Shown here piece after piece: positions 1 through 9,869 of a stretch of DNA of 64,000 nucleotides. The notes under the pieces were generated by a model. It made no database searches. It worked only from the letters and a program-made list of their open reading frames with translations, and had not been told where the DNA came from. Positions within the stretch are counted from its first letter, which is position 1, and each line of letters opens with the position of its first letter. The translations under genes were made by a program, and so were the position numbers. This stretch comes from Aedes albopictus (lineage: Eukaryota; Arthropoda; Insecta; Diptera; Culicidae): positions 362,021,238 to 362,085,237 of the forward strand of contig NC_085138.1 in the NCBI RefSeq assembly GCF_035046485.1. Direction: 5' to 3'.

Positions 1-3000
1 CACCTCGAACATCTGCCGTTTCACGGCACTGTGCACAAACGGAAGCAAGCTCTCGTTTTCCGTCTCGAACTTCTTGCAGAACGTCGCAATCTGCAGAATC
101 GCATTGCCTCGTCTGAGCAAGTTCTGCAAATACTTCAGCGCTCCATGCCCACAAACCGCCAGTTGCTTCAGCTTCTCGTCGTCCATCTTCAGCCCAATCT
201 CCATCTCCTGTTTGATGTTCCGAATGCGCTCCTGCAGCTCCATCTTGGTCTTCTGCAGCTGTTTCACGTTGAACTCGTGTTCGTCTTTGATGGTCACTAG
301 CTTCTGCCGCAGGTTGGAGATCAAATCGCTCAGTCGAGCCACCTCGACGTAGTGGTTCTGGATGTGGCGGGTATCGTTGGCATCCTGGTCCCGCAGCTTA
401 CTGTACTCGTTGCGGTACTCTTCAGTGTTGCGTAGATAAGTGTTTAGGACCTTTTGGAACTCTTTCCAGAGCTTTTCCATATGCCGCTCGCGCTCTTTGG
501 TGATCATTTCGAGCTTGAGAATCATCTAGGGAAGAGAAAATGGCTTTATCATATATTATCTTGTGGGAAAGCATCTCTTATTCTAATCCTAGCTTTGTAA
601 CACTTGAGGTAATCTCGCAGTTGACCTAGAGAACTATGGATAGTCGAAACAGACATCGACAACATTAAAATATTGAAGTGGACGAAAGTATTTTAGGGTT
701 TTGAAGACGAATTACATAGCAAGTGCAAGCAGTAATGGTGGACCAATATGAAGATGAATTCTAAGCAGGTGCAAACGACTGGTTCAGTTTGTGAATACAG
801 GTTGAGCTCCTCTTACTTTTACAACGGCAAATCTCGGAGACTCGAAGAACGTTTAGATGGAACTCTTGGTTTTTTTCTGATAAATTCCTTAGCAAATTTC
901 ATAGAAAGAAATAGTAAAATTCAACTAAATGTTTGATTGGAATGTTGCTAGAAAACTATAGAAATTATTCCTTAGGATTCGAAAACAGTCTAAGTGAAAA
1001 GGTCAGTGGCTTATATTTGAAATAGTGACCGGAATTTCAACAAACCTCAAACAAAATCGCACCCGAAGTATGAGCAGATCATTTATTTGAATAATTATTT
1101 ATTATGCAATCTGCACAATAAGATAGAAAAGGTTACCCTTGTAATATTTGACATGCATCTGTCCCAACCAATTACTTAAAGTATTTAGTTCAATTTGCCT
1201 TTCGGAAGTGTCAATCAAACTCCACGATTGCAGCTATAAAAGCACTATCAGCAATCGTAACAGATTCAAGTGAACTTCATCCAGCTACTGAGTACCGCAT
1301 CTACGGTTTCGATACAGAAGTGGTTCGCTCTTTCAAATAAGCGTCATGGCTGACAAACTTGATTAACCATGGGAAACCATTGGCCAACGCGAAACTCGAT
1401 CTTCATTACGGCTTTGCTCGTACTGGTTCTCCTGCTCCTGGAAGGTACCTGGGCCCTCAAATGTCGCACCGAGGATGGCCCGACTAGCGATGAAATTCGG
1501 AAGGTGATAAGGGTTTGTATGAAGCGGATCACCTCCGAGGCAGAGAATAAGAGCAGCAACGAGTACGATAATAACGATTCGTCCTACTCAGACACGGACA
1601 GTGACGAGGATCGCGAATCGAGCACCGAAGGTAACAGCAGAAGGCAGGTCAGTGGAGCTGGAGGTATTCAAATACCGAATACGAGAGGAAGGAATGGAGA
1701 AGACATGAACAGGGGAAGGGACTCCAGCAGGAATGGGGACGATCGCAGCAGAGGGGACAACAGAAATCGTCAGGATAATGGAAGACGCCGGGATCGCGAT
1801 CGGGACTACGACTACGGGCAAATGGGACGAAGGATGGACGATGGACGGAATCAGCAGGGACGGTACAAGCGACAATACTATAACGATGGCTCTCAGGGTG
1901 GCTATGGATACAACTACCAACAGAACGATCGCTACAACCGCGATCGCAATCAATTCATGCATCCCAATGGAAACTCTTCGGGCAACGGAACCAACAATAC
2001 AGAACGTGATCGAGCTTGCATGATGCAGTGTTTCTTCCAGGAAATGAAGATGACCAACAACGAAGGCTTCCCGGACAAACACAAGGTACTGCACGTGGTC
2101 ACGAAGGACTTGAGGGATTACGAACTACGCGACTTCTACACGGACTCCATCCAGGAATGCTTCCACATGATCAGCATGGACAACAAACTGAAGGATAAGT
2201 GCGACTACTCGATGAAGTTCGTCACGTGCCTGGCTGATAGGGGGCAAGCAAACTGCAACGACTGGGAAAACGAAACAATCATGTTCTAGTGATCATCTGA
2301 GTTGATTTCACAACGCACCTGCATCGCAATGTCTCTCAAGCACCCTTCACAAAAATGTTCCAATAAAAGCAAAGTTTCTCTGAAAATAAAACTCACCGAA
2401 TTCTTCAGCTCATCCTTCTTCAGCATATGTTCCTCCTCGGAACGCTTCCGATCGACCCTCGATCGCTCGGCCAACCCATAGAACACGCACTCCAGCTCCT
2501 TCTGCAGTCCGAACTTCTTGCTCTTGTAGTTCGCAATCTCCTGGTCGTAGTTTTCGATGATCTCCTTCTTCTCGATTTCGTACAGCCTCGTAAGAAAGGC
2601 CAACCGATCGTTGTGGATGTTCATGATCTTCTCGATCTTCTCCATGTGGGCGTGCAGCATGGTCGAGTAGATTTCCTCCGATTCGTCCAGATCGCACAGC
2701 AACCGCCGGATGATGCCGTTCTTGTTCTCGATGCACTCGGTGCACATCTTTTCCACCTGTTCGATTTCGTTTTTGAGCTCCTTGCACTTGATGTTGCGCA
2801 GGATGCTGCGCCACTCCTGGTTGATCTTGGCCAGGTTGAGCCGAGCGAAAGCATCCTCACGTTTCAGTTTGTTCTGTTGAGCAGAGATAAAAAATAAACA
2901 GAAAACATTTGATAGGTTTCTGTGGAAATCCTTCCAAGGATTTAGCAGGAAATCCTTCCAAGGATTTCGCTGGAAATCCTTCCAAGGATTTCGCTGGAAA

Positions 3001-5089
3001 TCCTTCCAAGGAATTCGCTGGAAATCCTTCCAAGGATTTCGCTGGAAATCCTTCCAAGGATTTCGCTGGAAATCCTTCCAAGGATTTCGCTGGAAATCCT
3101 TCCAAGGATTTCGCTGGAAATCCTTCCAAGGATTTCGCTGGAAATCCTTCCAAGGATTTCGCTGGAAATCCTTCCAAGGATTTCGCTGGAAATCCTTCCA
3201 AGGATTTCGCTGGAAATCCTTCCAAGGATTTCGCTGGAAATCCTTCCAAGGATTTCGCTGGAAATCCTTCCAAGGATTTCGCTGGAAATCCTTCCAAGGA
3301 TTTCGCTGGAAATCCTTCCAAGGATTTCGCTGGAAATCCTTCCAAGGATTTCGCTGGAAATCCTTCCAAGGATTTCGCTGGAAATCCTTCCAAGGATTTC
3401 GCTGGAAATCCTTCCAAGGATTTCGCTGGAAATCCTTCCAAGGATTTCGCTGGAAATCCTTCCAAGGATTTCGCTGGAAATCCTTCCAAGGATTTCGCTG
3501 GAAATCCTTCCAAGGATTTCGCTGGAAATCCTTCCAAGGATTTCGCTGGAAATCCTTCCAAGGATTTCGCTGGAAACCCTTCCAAGGATGTCGCTGGAAA
3601 TTCTTCCAAGGATGTCGCTGGAAATCCTTCCAAGGATTTCGCTGGAAACCCTTCCAAGGATGTCGCTGGAAATTCTTCCAAGGATGTCGCTGGAAATTCT
3701 TCCAAGGATTTCGCTGGAAATCTTTCCAAGGATTTCGCAGGAAATCCTTCCAAGGATTTCGCAGGAAATCCTTCCAAGGATTTCGCAGGAAATCCTTCCA
3801 AGGATTTCGCAGGAAATCCTTCCAAGGATTTCGCAGGAAATCCTTCCAAGGATTTCGCAGGAAATCCTTCCAAGGATTTCGCAGGAAATCCTTCCAAGGA
3901 TTTCGCAGGAAATCCTTCCAAGCATTTCGCAGGAAATCCTTCCAAGGATTTCGCAGGAAATCCTTCCAAGGATTTCGCAGGAAATCCTTCCAAGGATTTC
4001 GCAGGAAATCCTTCCAAGGATTTCGCAGGAAATCCTTCCAAGGATTTCGCAGGAAATCCTTCCAAGGATTTCGCAGGAAATCCTTCCAAGGATTTCGCAG
4101 GAAATCCTTCCAAGGATTTCGCAGGAAATCCTTCCAAGGATTTCGCAGGAAATCCTTCCAAGGATTTCGCAGGAAATCCTTCCAAGGATTTCGCAGGAAA
4201 TCCTTCCAAGGATTTCGCAGGAAATCCTTCCAAGGATTTCGCAGGAAATCCTTCCAAGGATTTCGCAGGAAATCCTTCCAAGGATTTCGCAGGAAATCCT
4301 TCCAAGGATTTCGCAGGAAATCCTTCCAAGGATTTCGCAGGAAATCCTTCCAAGGATTTCGCAGGAAATCCTTCCAAGGATTTCGCAGGAAATCCTTCCA
4401 AGGATTTCGCAGGAAATCCTTCCAAGGATTTCGCAGGAAATCCTTCCAAGGATTTCGCAGGAAATCCTTCCAAGGATTTCGCAGGAAATCCTTCCAAGGA
4501 TTTCGCAGGAAATCCTTCCAAGGATTTCACAGGAAATCCTTCCAAGGATTTCGCAGGAAATCCTTCCAAGGATTTCGCAGGAAATCCTTCCAAGGATTTC
4601 GCAGGAAATCCTTCCAAGGATTTCGCAGGAAATCCTTCCAAGGATTTCGCAGGAAATCCTTCCAAGGATTTCGCAGGAAATCCTTCCAAGGATTTCGCAG
4701 GAAATCCTTCCAAAGATTTCGCTGGAAATCCTTCCAAAGATTTCGCTGGAAATCTTTCCAAGGATTTCGCAGGAAATCCTTCCAAGGATTTCGCAGGAAA
4801 TCCTTCCGAGAACTTTGTTGGAAATCCTTCCAAGGATCATTCAAATACTTGATTGTACGATTTCAGATGTTTTTTTTCTTTCTCAAATTTTATGAATGTA
4901 ATGTCATTAAGAAACGGATGTGTGTCAACCAGGAAATTCCCAACATACCTTCATGAACGTAGCAATCAGTTGCTGCTTCCGTCGTCTAGCTTCCTCCTCC
5001 ATGTCGGCCCGATGCTGGAGGTACCGTGCCCGTTCCTCTTCGGACATCTTGGCCAGCTTGTTCTTGTTGCCTCCCTTTTTCTTGCCCAT
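1..5089 (-). CDS. DRC2: Dynein regulatory complex subunit 2 (DRC2/CCDC65), 3'-incomplete
   Basis: Three phase-0 exons read leftwards: exon 1 5089-4949 (47 codons, begins MGKKKGGNKNKLAKMSEEER), exon 2 2873-2397 (159 codons) and exon 3 525 to the window edge (175 codons). Splice sites are clean: donor GTATGT after exon 1, acceptor CAACAG before exon 2, donor GTGAGT after it, acceptor CCCTAG before exon 3. The product is a charged, lysine/glutamate-rich coiled coil. The N-terminal EEE-RYLQ...EEEARRRKQQL block, the central KINQEWRSILRNIK segment and the ICKKFETE-like block (CKKFETENESLLPF) match the order seen in CCDC65/DRC2. DRC2 is a linker subunit of the nexin-dynein regulatory complex in motile axonemes. 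Intron 1 is filled with a 24-bp satellite and intron 2 hosts an OBP gene on the other strand. The C-terminus lies outside the window. Family recognition is from memory of the vertebrate protein, not a search. Confidence 0.88.
526..1234. other. DRC2 intron 2, part upstream of the nested OBP gene
   Basis: AT-rich intronic DNA between DRC2 exon 3 and the nested OBP promoter. No open frame of note, no repeat and no RNA gene is visible here apart from short chance ORFs. Confidence 0.6.
1235..1241 (+). promoter_or_regulatory. TATA box of the nested OBP gene
   Basis: TATAAAA lies 134 bp upstream of the OBP start codon, which would put transcription start near 1262-1268 in the CAGATTCAAG region. This makes an intronless transcript with a 5' leader of about 100 nt. 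The motif and spacing are seen directly; its use is inferred. Confidence 0.55.
1346..1366 (+). promoter_or_regulatory. Six-codon upstream ORF before OBP start
   Basis: ATG GCT GAC AAA CTT GAT TAA ends two bases before the main ATG. It would be the first AUG met by a ribosome if transcription starts at the predicted TATA-dependent site. Termination this close to the main AUG could reduce translation or allow reinitiation. Confidence 0.5.
1369..2289 (+). CDS. Obp59a: Odorant-binding protein, OBP59a-like, with long insert between Cys1 and Cys2
   Basis: A single-exon 306-residue secreted protein. Residues 10-30 form a hydrophobic signal peptide with likely cleavage after GTWA. The mature part follows the insect OBP cysteine plan: C50, then C217-x3-C221, x42, C264, x13, C278, x8, C287. 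Helix 1 is visible as DEIRKVIRVC ending at C50. Two extra cysteines (C32, C296) could form a fourth disulfide. The C1-C2 interval, about 26-30 residues in a classic OBP, is 166 here and is an Asp/Arg/Asn/Ser-rich low-complexity insert with dibasic sites (SRRQ near 90, RYKR near 166). A long insert of this kind is what I recall of insect OBP59a, which in Drosophila is linked to humidity sensing; the orthology is from memory. The gene lies inside DRC2 intron 2 on the opposite strand. Long antisense frames across it are compositional shadows. Confidence 0.8.
   Translation: MGNHWPTRNSIFITALLVLVLLLLEGTWALKCRTEDGPTSDEIRKVIRVCMKRITSEAENKSSNEYDNNDSSYSDTDSDEDRESSTEGNSRRQVSGAGGIQIPNTRGRNGEDMNRGRDSSRNGDDRSRGDNRNRQDNGRRRDRDRDYDYGQMGRRMDDGRNQQGRYKRQYYNDGSQGGYGYNYQQNDRYNRDRNQFMHPNGNSSGNGTNNTERDRACMMQCFFQEMKMTNNEGFPDKHKVLHVVTKDLRDYELRDFYTDSIQECFHMISMDNKLKDKCDYSMKFVTCLADRGQANCNDWENETIMF
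2362..2390 (+). terminator. Polyadenylation signals of the OBP gene
   Basis: AATAAA occurs at 2362-2367, 73 bp after the OBP stop codon, and again at 2385-2390. The second copy sits directly against the DRC2 exon 2 donor on the other strand, so the OBP transcript probably ends at, or overlaps, a DRC2 splice site. Confidence 0.6.
2924..4838. repeat. 24-bp near-palindromic satellite, about 80 copies, in DRC2 intron 1
   Basis: A head-to-tail array whose unit is 24 bp and contains GAAATCCTTCCAAGGATTTC, a 20-bp palindrome apart from its central CC. Up to about 3728 the spacer is GCT; beyond it the spacer is GCA (a few GCT units return near 4730). A short diverged block at 3577-3728 carries GATGTC and CTTTCC variants in a repeating order and marks the boundary. 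Because 24 is divisible by three, several frames stay open on both strands for over 600 codons. These are not genes. Confidence 0.95.
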
Positions 5090-5435
5090 ATTTGCTCACT
5101 AATTGAACTCAACTACTTCCTTGAATAAAACGAACTCTAATCTGATTCCCGTGGAATGCGGTCGAAGACTGAATGAGAGTGAGCAATTCTTCCCTATGTA
5201 GGGAAAGGAAAAGTTTGTTTGTGAGTTCTCAACGTGTGTTACTGAGGAAACGGTGGAATCCGCTACCATCGGATAAGGGATCCGAACCACGGAAAGTGCA
5301 TCGGAGCGCATGGTGGAATCAACATACAAACGCATGGCAACGTCGTCGTTAGGGATTTGCATTACGTCGATGCCGTTCGTTCCTTTTCGATGTAATTAGA
5401 TTTCAATCGTGAACGGGAAAGTGACAACGCCCCAT
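5090..5435. promoter_or_regulatory. Divergent promoter region between DRC2 and DRC9/10-like gene
   Basis: 346 bp separate the two opposing start codons. No TATA box stands out. The RFX-type half-site ATGGCAAC lies at 5334-5341, about 100 bp before the plus-strand start codon; the downstream paralogue has the same octamer at a near-identical distance. A shared ciliary promoter is inferred. Confidence 0.5.
5334..5341 (+). promoter_or_regulatory. Candidate RFX (X-box) half-site, copy 1
   Basis: ATGGCAAC contains GGCAAC, which fits the RRNRAC half of the X-box bound by RFX factors at ciliary genes. The other half-site is not recognisable, so this is a half-site only. It starts 102 bp upstream of the start codon. 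Confidence 0.35.
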
Positions 5436-6913
5436 ATGGCGGACACAATCGACGATATCTTTGCCGGTGACTCTCCGGAGGACATCCAGATGGTGAAGAA
5501 TACGATCGAAAAGATTCGTCTGGAAATTATGTCCCATGGTGAGGAGGAGTACGACTCATACGATCCGGAAAGTCGCCAGAAGATCGAGTTCAACATCCAG
5601 ATCAATAGGGTCACATTGATTCTGCAGGAAATGTCCGAGACGTTGGAAGTGCTGTTTTGCTTGCCGCTAATCTGTCGTAATAAGGATTTGATGGAGCAAC
5701 ACTTCAACGCTGAGGAGCAGGATGTGCTTCGATTACTGATCAAGTATATGCGATCCAAGGTTCCTGACGAGGGTGGATCAACTCCTACCGTTGCTGAGGT
5801 TAGTGGAGTTGAAGACTTTGTTCATTTGGCTGAATATAGTAAATCTGATTTATATTTTCAGCTGTCCTCGTTCTCTCCGATGAAGTTCGTCGAATTGGTT
5901 TCAATGTTATCGAACAAAGAACTTCATCAAATCATCATTGGTCAGATCAAGCATGTAAGCATGTATTTTTTCTACGAATTATTTGAATTAACAGCCGAGC
6001 CCTTTATAGCTCCCGGGAGTCTACCGGAAATTCTTAGCCAACATTCGAGAGTTCCGAAAGTTTACCATCGCCAAGATGAAGATGACCGCTCAGAAAGAGT
6101 TGGCCAAGGAAAAGATCCTGCACCGGATGTGGCAGTCTAACCAGCGTAACATTAAAGAAATTGCTCGAATTGAACAAATTCTTCAGGAAAAGCGAGCTTT
6201 ATTCCAGGCGGAAATCGAGGAGAAGACGTCGAAAATCGAAAGATACCGGGAAGATATTCGACGACTGGATGAGCAAAGCAAGAACCAAATCAATGAATTC
6301 ATGTCAGTTTTGAAAATGATAGTCATATTTATTATGCAGATCTCATCAAGTAAGATCTCTTCCAGTGACAAATCCGACCGGAACATGTTTCGTTATTTTG
6401 AACAAAGTGACAACCGCTACGAAGAACTTCAGAAGGAAGCCAACCGTTGGACGACGGAGTACGAGACGATCCTGGAGGAAGATCTTCGTTTGGAGAAGGA
6501 AAATCGAATGCGAAAGGCAAAGCTGACGCATCAGCTCCAGACGTGGCTCAATAAGTACGACAAGGATGCCGGCGAAAGGACCAAAGAGCTGAAAAGCTTG
6601 GCCAGTACCTTGAGAGCAAGGCAGCAGGAGTTCAATGAGTGGAAACAAAACTCATTCGACCCACAGGAGATAGAGTACGGCCACCGACAATCGAAGTTAA
6701 GTTACCTCAGAACGCTGATTTTTCTGTTTTAGATACTTCGAAGCGATTGAAGAACGTCGACTGGACGAGCTGCGGGCCCACGAAGAGCGTGTTCATCTAT
6801 TTATGATGCACCGGGCAGCCAAGGTATTGCAGCGGGCTTGGCGCTCGGTAGCCGAACGGAAGCGTAAAATGCGTGGTCGTCGCGGAGGACGACGTGGAAA
6901 GGGCAAAAAGTAA
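5436..6913 (+). CDS. DRC9/DRC10-family (IQCG/IQCD-like) axonemal protein, tandem copy 1
   Basis: Five exons: 5436-5798, 5862-5954, 6010-6302, 6366-6674 and 6733-6913, giving 412 residues. Splice positions were fixed by comparison with the second copy; two donors are weak (GTCAGT at 6303, GTACGG at 6675). The product starts MADTIDDIFAGDSPEDI and is mostly coiled coil. The LNKYDKDAGERTKEL segment resembles the conserved W-x-x-KYD region of DRC9 and DRC10. The end is an IQ motif (LQRAWRSVAER) followed by a basic RGGRRGKGKK tail. These proteins belong to the nexin-dynein regulatory complex and bind calmodulin-like partners. I cannot separate DRC9 from DRC10 by eye. Start choice: first ATG of the homologous region; upstream in-frame sequence has no ATG. 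Confidence 0.8.
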
Positions 6914-7079
6914 ACTTGCTACGAATAATTATCATATTTTTCACAATCGCATCTTACTTCACCTTATTAGTAAGTCTTACAAATGCAACTCAGTATTCAT
7001 ATCCAGCGTGCGCAATCATCTATTTCATCAATCTACTTAACTTAAACAAATATCAATTACAATTCATTAGAATCTTTGG

Positions 7080-7085
7080 AATAAA
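7080..7085 (+). terminator. Polyadenylation signal, DRC9/10-like copy 1
   Basis: AATAAA 167 bp after the stop codon of copy 1. Confidence 0.45.
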
Positions 7086-7336
7086 TTAGCCACTTTCATT
7101 TAAATATAAATTTCTAAATAATTCATGCTTGGAAAATTCCCTCAATTTTTGAAATTGGTCAAGCACAACTTTGAGAAACATTCCAAACGAAATATATTTT
7201 GAAGAATTCTTTGTTAAGTTTCGAAAATGCTGTCGTGACTTACTGACGACAATACTGCCTATGATCGCATTACTGTCCCATATGAATAGGAAACCCAGCA
7301 AAGATGGGACTGATATGCGATCATGGGTAGAATAGT

Positions 7337-7741
7337 CCTGTCTGTCTGTCTGTCCTGTCTGTCCTGTCTGTCCTGTCTGTCCTGTCTGTCTGTCCTGTCT
7401 GTCTGTCCTGTCTGTCTGTCCTGTCTGTCTGTCCTGTCTGTCTGTCCTGTCTGTCTGTCCTGTCTGTCTGTCCTGTCTGTCTGTCCTGTCTGTCTGTCCT
7501 GTCTGTCTGTCCTGTCTGTCTGTCCTGTCTGTCTGTCCTGTCTGTCTGTCCTGTCTGTCTGTCCTGTCTGTCTGTCCTGTCTGTCTGTCCTGTCTGTCTG
7601 TCCTGGCTGTCTGTCCTGTCTGTCTGTCCTGTCTGTCTGTCCTGTCTGTCTGTCCTGTCTGTCTGTCCTGTCTGTCTGTCCTGTCTGTCTGTTCTGTCTG
7701 TCTGTCCTGTCTGTCTGTCCTGTCTGTCTGTCTGTCCTGTC
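7337..7741. repeat. 13-bp CTGTC minisatellite
   Basis: About 30 copies of a 13-bp unit (CTGTCCTGTCTGT), starting with some shorter 9-bp versions. It lies 260 bp upstream of the second DRC9/10-like copy. The unit has no stop in any frame on the minus strand, which produces long Asp-Arg-Thr-Gln frames that are not genes. Confidence 0.95.
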
Positions 7742-7906
7742 CGCCCAAATTGAAAATTGATTGAAAGCATCCAAGAATAATCGATAATAGAGTTTGTCTC
7801 GCTTCTGAAGCACTGGCTAACATTAAAATCGCGTGCCAAAAATTACCCCTTCACCATGCACCAGGTGTTAATTTAAAAACACTTAACGAGGGGTGAAGTT
7901 TGACCC

Positions 7907-7914
7907 ATGGCAAC
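7907..7914 (+). promoter_or_regulatory. Candidate RFX (X-box) half-site, copy 2
   Basis: ATGGCAAC again, here 96 bp upstream of the copy 2 start codon, preceded by TTGACCC, which makes a closer approach to a full X-box than in copy 1. Its ATG opens an in-frame N-terminal extension of 32 codons that I consider leader, because copy 1 has no equivalent ATG. Confidence 0.4.
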
Positions 7915-8002
7915 ATGCTACCCACGCGTTAAATCGATGTCCCTTGTGCTGGTCAAAACGATAGATACCAATCAGTTGAAATCAGTTTGCCACTTCGCGA
8001 GG

Positions 8003-9483
8003 ATGGCCGACACGGTTGAGGAAATTTTCGCCAATGATTCCCCGGAGGACATCGAAACGGTGAAGAGCATGATCGAAAAAATCCGTCTGGAGATCATGTC
8101 GCACGGGGAGGAGGAACACGACTCGTACGACCCCGAGAGCCTACAGAAGGTCGAGTTCAACATCCAGATCAATAGGGTCACGTTGATTCTGCAGGAAATG
8201 TCCGACACGCTGGAAGTGCTGTTCAGCTTGCCGATGATTTGTCGCAACGAAGAGCTGATGGCGAAGCATTTCAATGCGGAAGAGCAGGACGTTCTGCGCT
8301 TGCTTTGTAAGTACATGAGATCGAGTGATGATGGCGAAGCATTCGTACCGGAAATTGTTAACGTGAGTATTTTCGGAGATTTTCTGTTGAATACGTTCTG
8401 ATCATAGAAACGATTGTTTCAGATGGCAGACTTCCAATTTCCTTCAACAAAGTTCATCGAGTTGGTTGAAATGGTATCGAACAAAGATCTTCATAAAGAG
8501 ATTTCAAGTCATGTGAAGAATGTCAGTATTGTTTGAGAGTCTTCTTAGTTATCAAACGTTTTAAAATGTATTTTAATTTCCTAGCTACCCAAAGTATACA
8601 AGAAATTTCTGTCCAACATCCGCGAGTTTCGCAAATTCAACATCACCAAGATGAAGATGACCGCCCAGAAAGATTTAGCCAAGGAGAAGATCCTGCATCG
8701 GATGTGGCAGTCGAACGAGCGTAACATCAAGGAAATCGCCAAAATTGAGCGTATTCTGGAGGACAAGAGGGCATCGTTCCAGGTGGAGATCGAGGAAAAG
8801 ACAGCCATCATCGAGAAGTACCGGGCGGATATTGAACGGCTGGAGGAGCAGAGCAAGAGGCAAATCGATGAGTTTATGTATTGTGTTGCTCGGTAAAGTA
8901 GAATCGTTATGTGAGATTGATTTTGCCATTTAATTCCTAGTCAAGAGTCCGATCGGAGCATGTTCCATTACTTCGAGCGAAGTGATCAACGTTACGAGGA
9001 GCTTCAGGAAGAAGTCAACCGTAGGACCAAAGAGTACAAGAACACCTTGGAGGCCGATCTTCTGTCGGAAAAGGCAAACCGGACAAAGAAAGCAAAGTTG
9101 ACGCAGCAGCTCCAGCTGTGGCTCAATAAATACGATAAGGATGCCGGCGAAAGGACCAAGGAATTGAACGCCTTGGGAGATACCTTGCAGGAACGTCAGG
9201 AGGAGTTCGACGAATGGAAGCGTACGGTGTTCGATCCCCAGGAGAAGAAGTATGCAATTCTTCGGGCAACTTAGCATATAATTGAATGAATTATCTTTCC
9301 AGATACTTCGATGCAATCGAGGAAAGGCGCCTGGATGAGCTGCGGGCCCAGGAGGAGGTCATACACCAGTTCATGATGAAACGGGCCGCAATTGTTCTGC
9401 AGCGAGCTTGGCGTTCCGTAGCCGAGCGGAAGCGCAAAATGCGTGGTCGCCGGGGAGGACGGCGTGCCAAGGGCAAAAAGTAA
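8003..9483 (+). CDS. DRC9/DRC10-family (IQCG/IQCD-like) axonemal protein, tandem copy 2
   Basis: Five exons: 8003-8362, 8423-8521, 8585-8877, 8941-9249 and 9303-9483, giving 413 residues. Exons 3, 4 and 5 have exactly the lengths of copy 1 (293, 309, 181 nt) and all phases agree, which supports both models. It begins MADTVEEIFANDSPEDI and shares the coiled coil, the LNKYDKDAGERTKEL segment, the IQ motif (LQRAWRSVAER) and the basic tail RRGGRRAKGKK. Splice donors here are stronger (GTGAGT, GTATTG, GTATGC). Divergence is concentrated at the exon 1/exon 2 junction. Retention of two intact copies suggests tissue-specific use, for example sperm flagellum against sensory cilium, but this is inference. 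Confidence 0.8.
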
Positions 9484-9758
9484 ACTTCCTAAATCGTTCC
9501 TACATGCAGTAGTGGTGAAACACTTGATTGCTTAAAAATTTTCTCCTCATGGTAGAAAGTTCTATGTTTAAATTTACTATGAAACTGCCTTTTTGCAGGA
9601 AGTAAATTGCAACTTTCGGTGTTCCTTTCGAGCGTGGTTTTGAACGCGAATGTGATCTACAAAGGTTTGACTTGGAAATGCTGTGAAGCACATCCCTATA
9701 TTTATGTATCTGGTACTGCACTGAGTGTTATGTCGCGTATTTTTTTACAAAATATATG

Positions 9759-9764
9759 AATAAA
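9759..9764 (+). terminator. Polyadenylation signal, DRC9/10-like copy 2
   Basis: AATAAA 276 bp after the stop codon of copy 2, followed by a T-rich stretch. Confidence 0.4.
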
Positions 9765-9869
9765 TTTTTTTTAAATAATGTATGTATCTAAACAGGAAAC
9801 ATCGATCAACAATCAACATTGTGACAATTTGCCCTCGATTTATTTAAAATATGCAATCTCGATTCTGTA

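Noticed and set aside
1588..2094. 168-codon frame antisense to the OBP gene
   Set aside because: Mirror of the low-complexity insert; no promoter or homology.
2857..4895. Frames of 435-658 codons on both strands (SLEGFPAK, NPSKDFAG and similar repeats)
   Set aside because: They are the 24-bp satellite read in triplets. All frames are open equally and the splice sites of DRC2 place the array in an intron.
7086..7839. Asp-Arg-Thr-Gln repeat proteins on the minus strand
   Set aside because: Produced by the 13-bp CTGTC minisatellite, which lacks stops in all three frames.
7907..8002. Upstream in-frame ATG as the start of DRC9/10-like copy 2
   Set aside because: Copy 1 has no matching ATG and the alignment of the two products begins at MADT. 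The ATG belongs to the RFX-like octamer.
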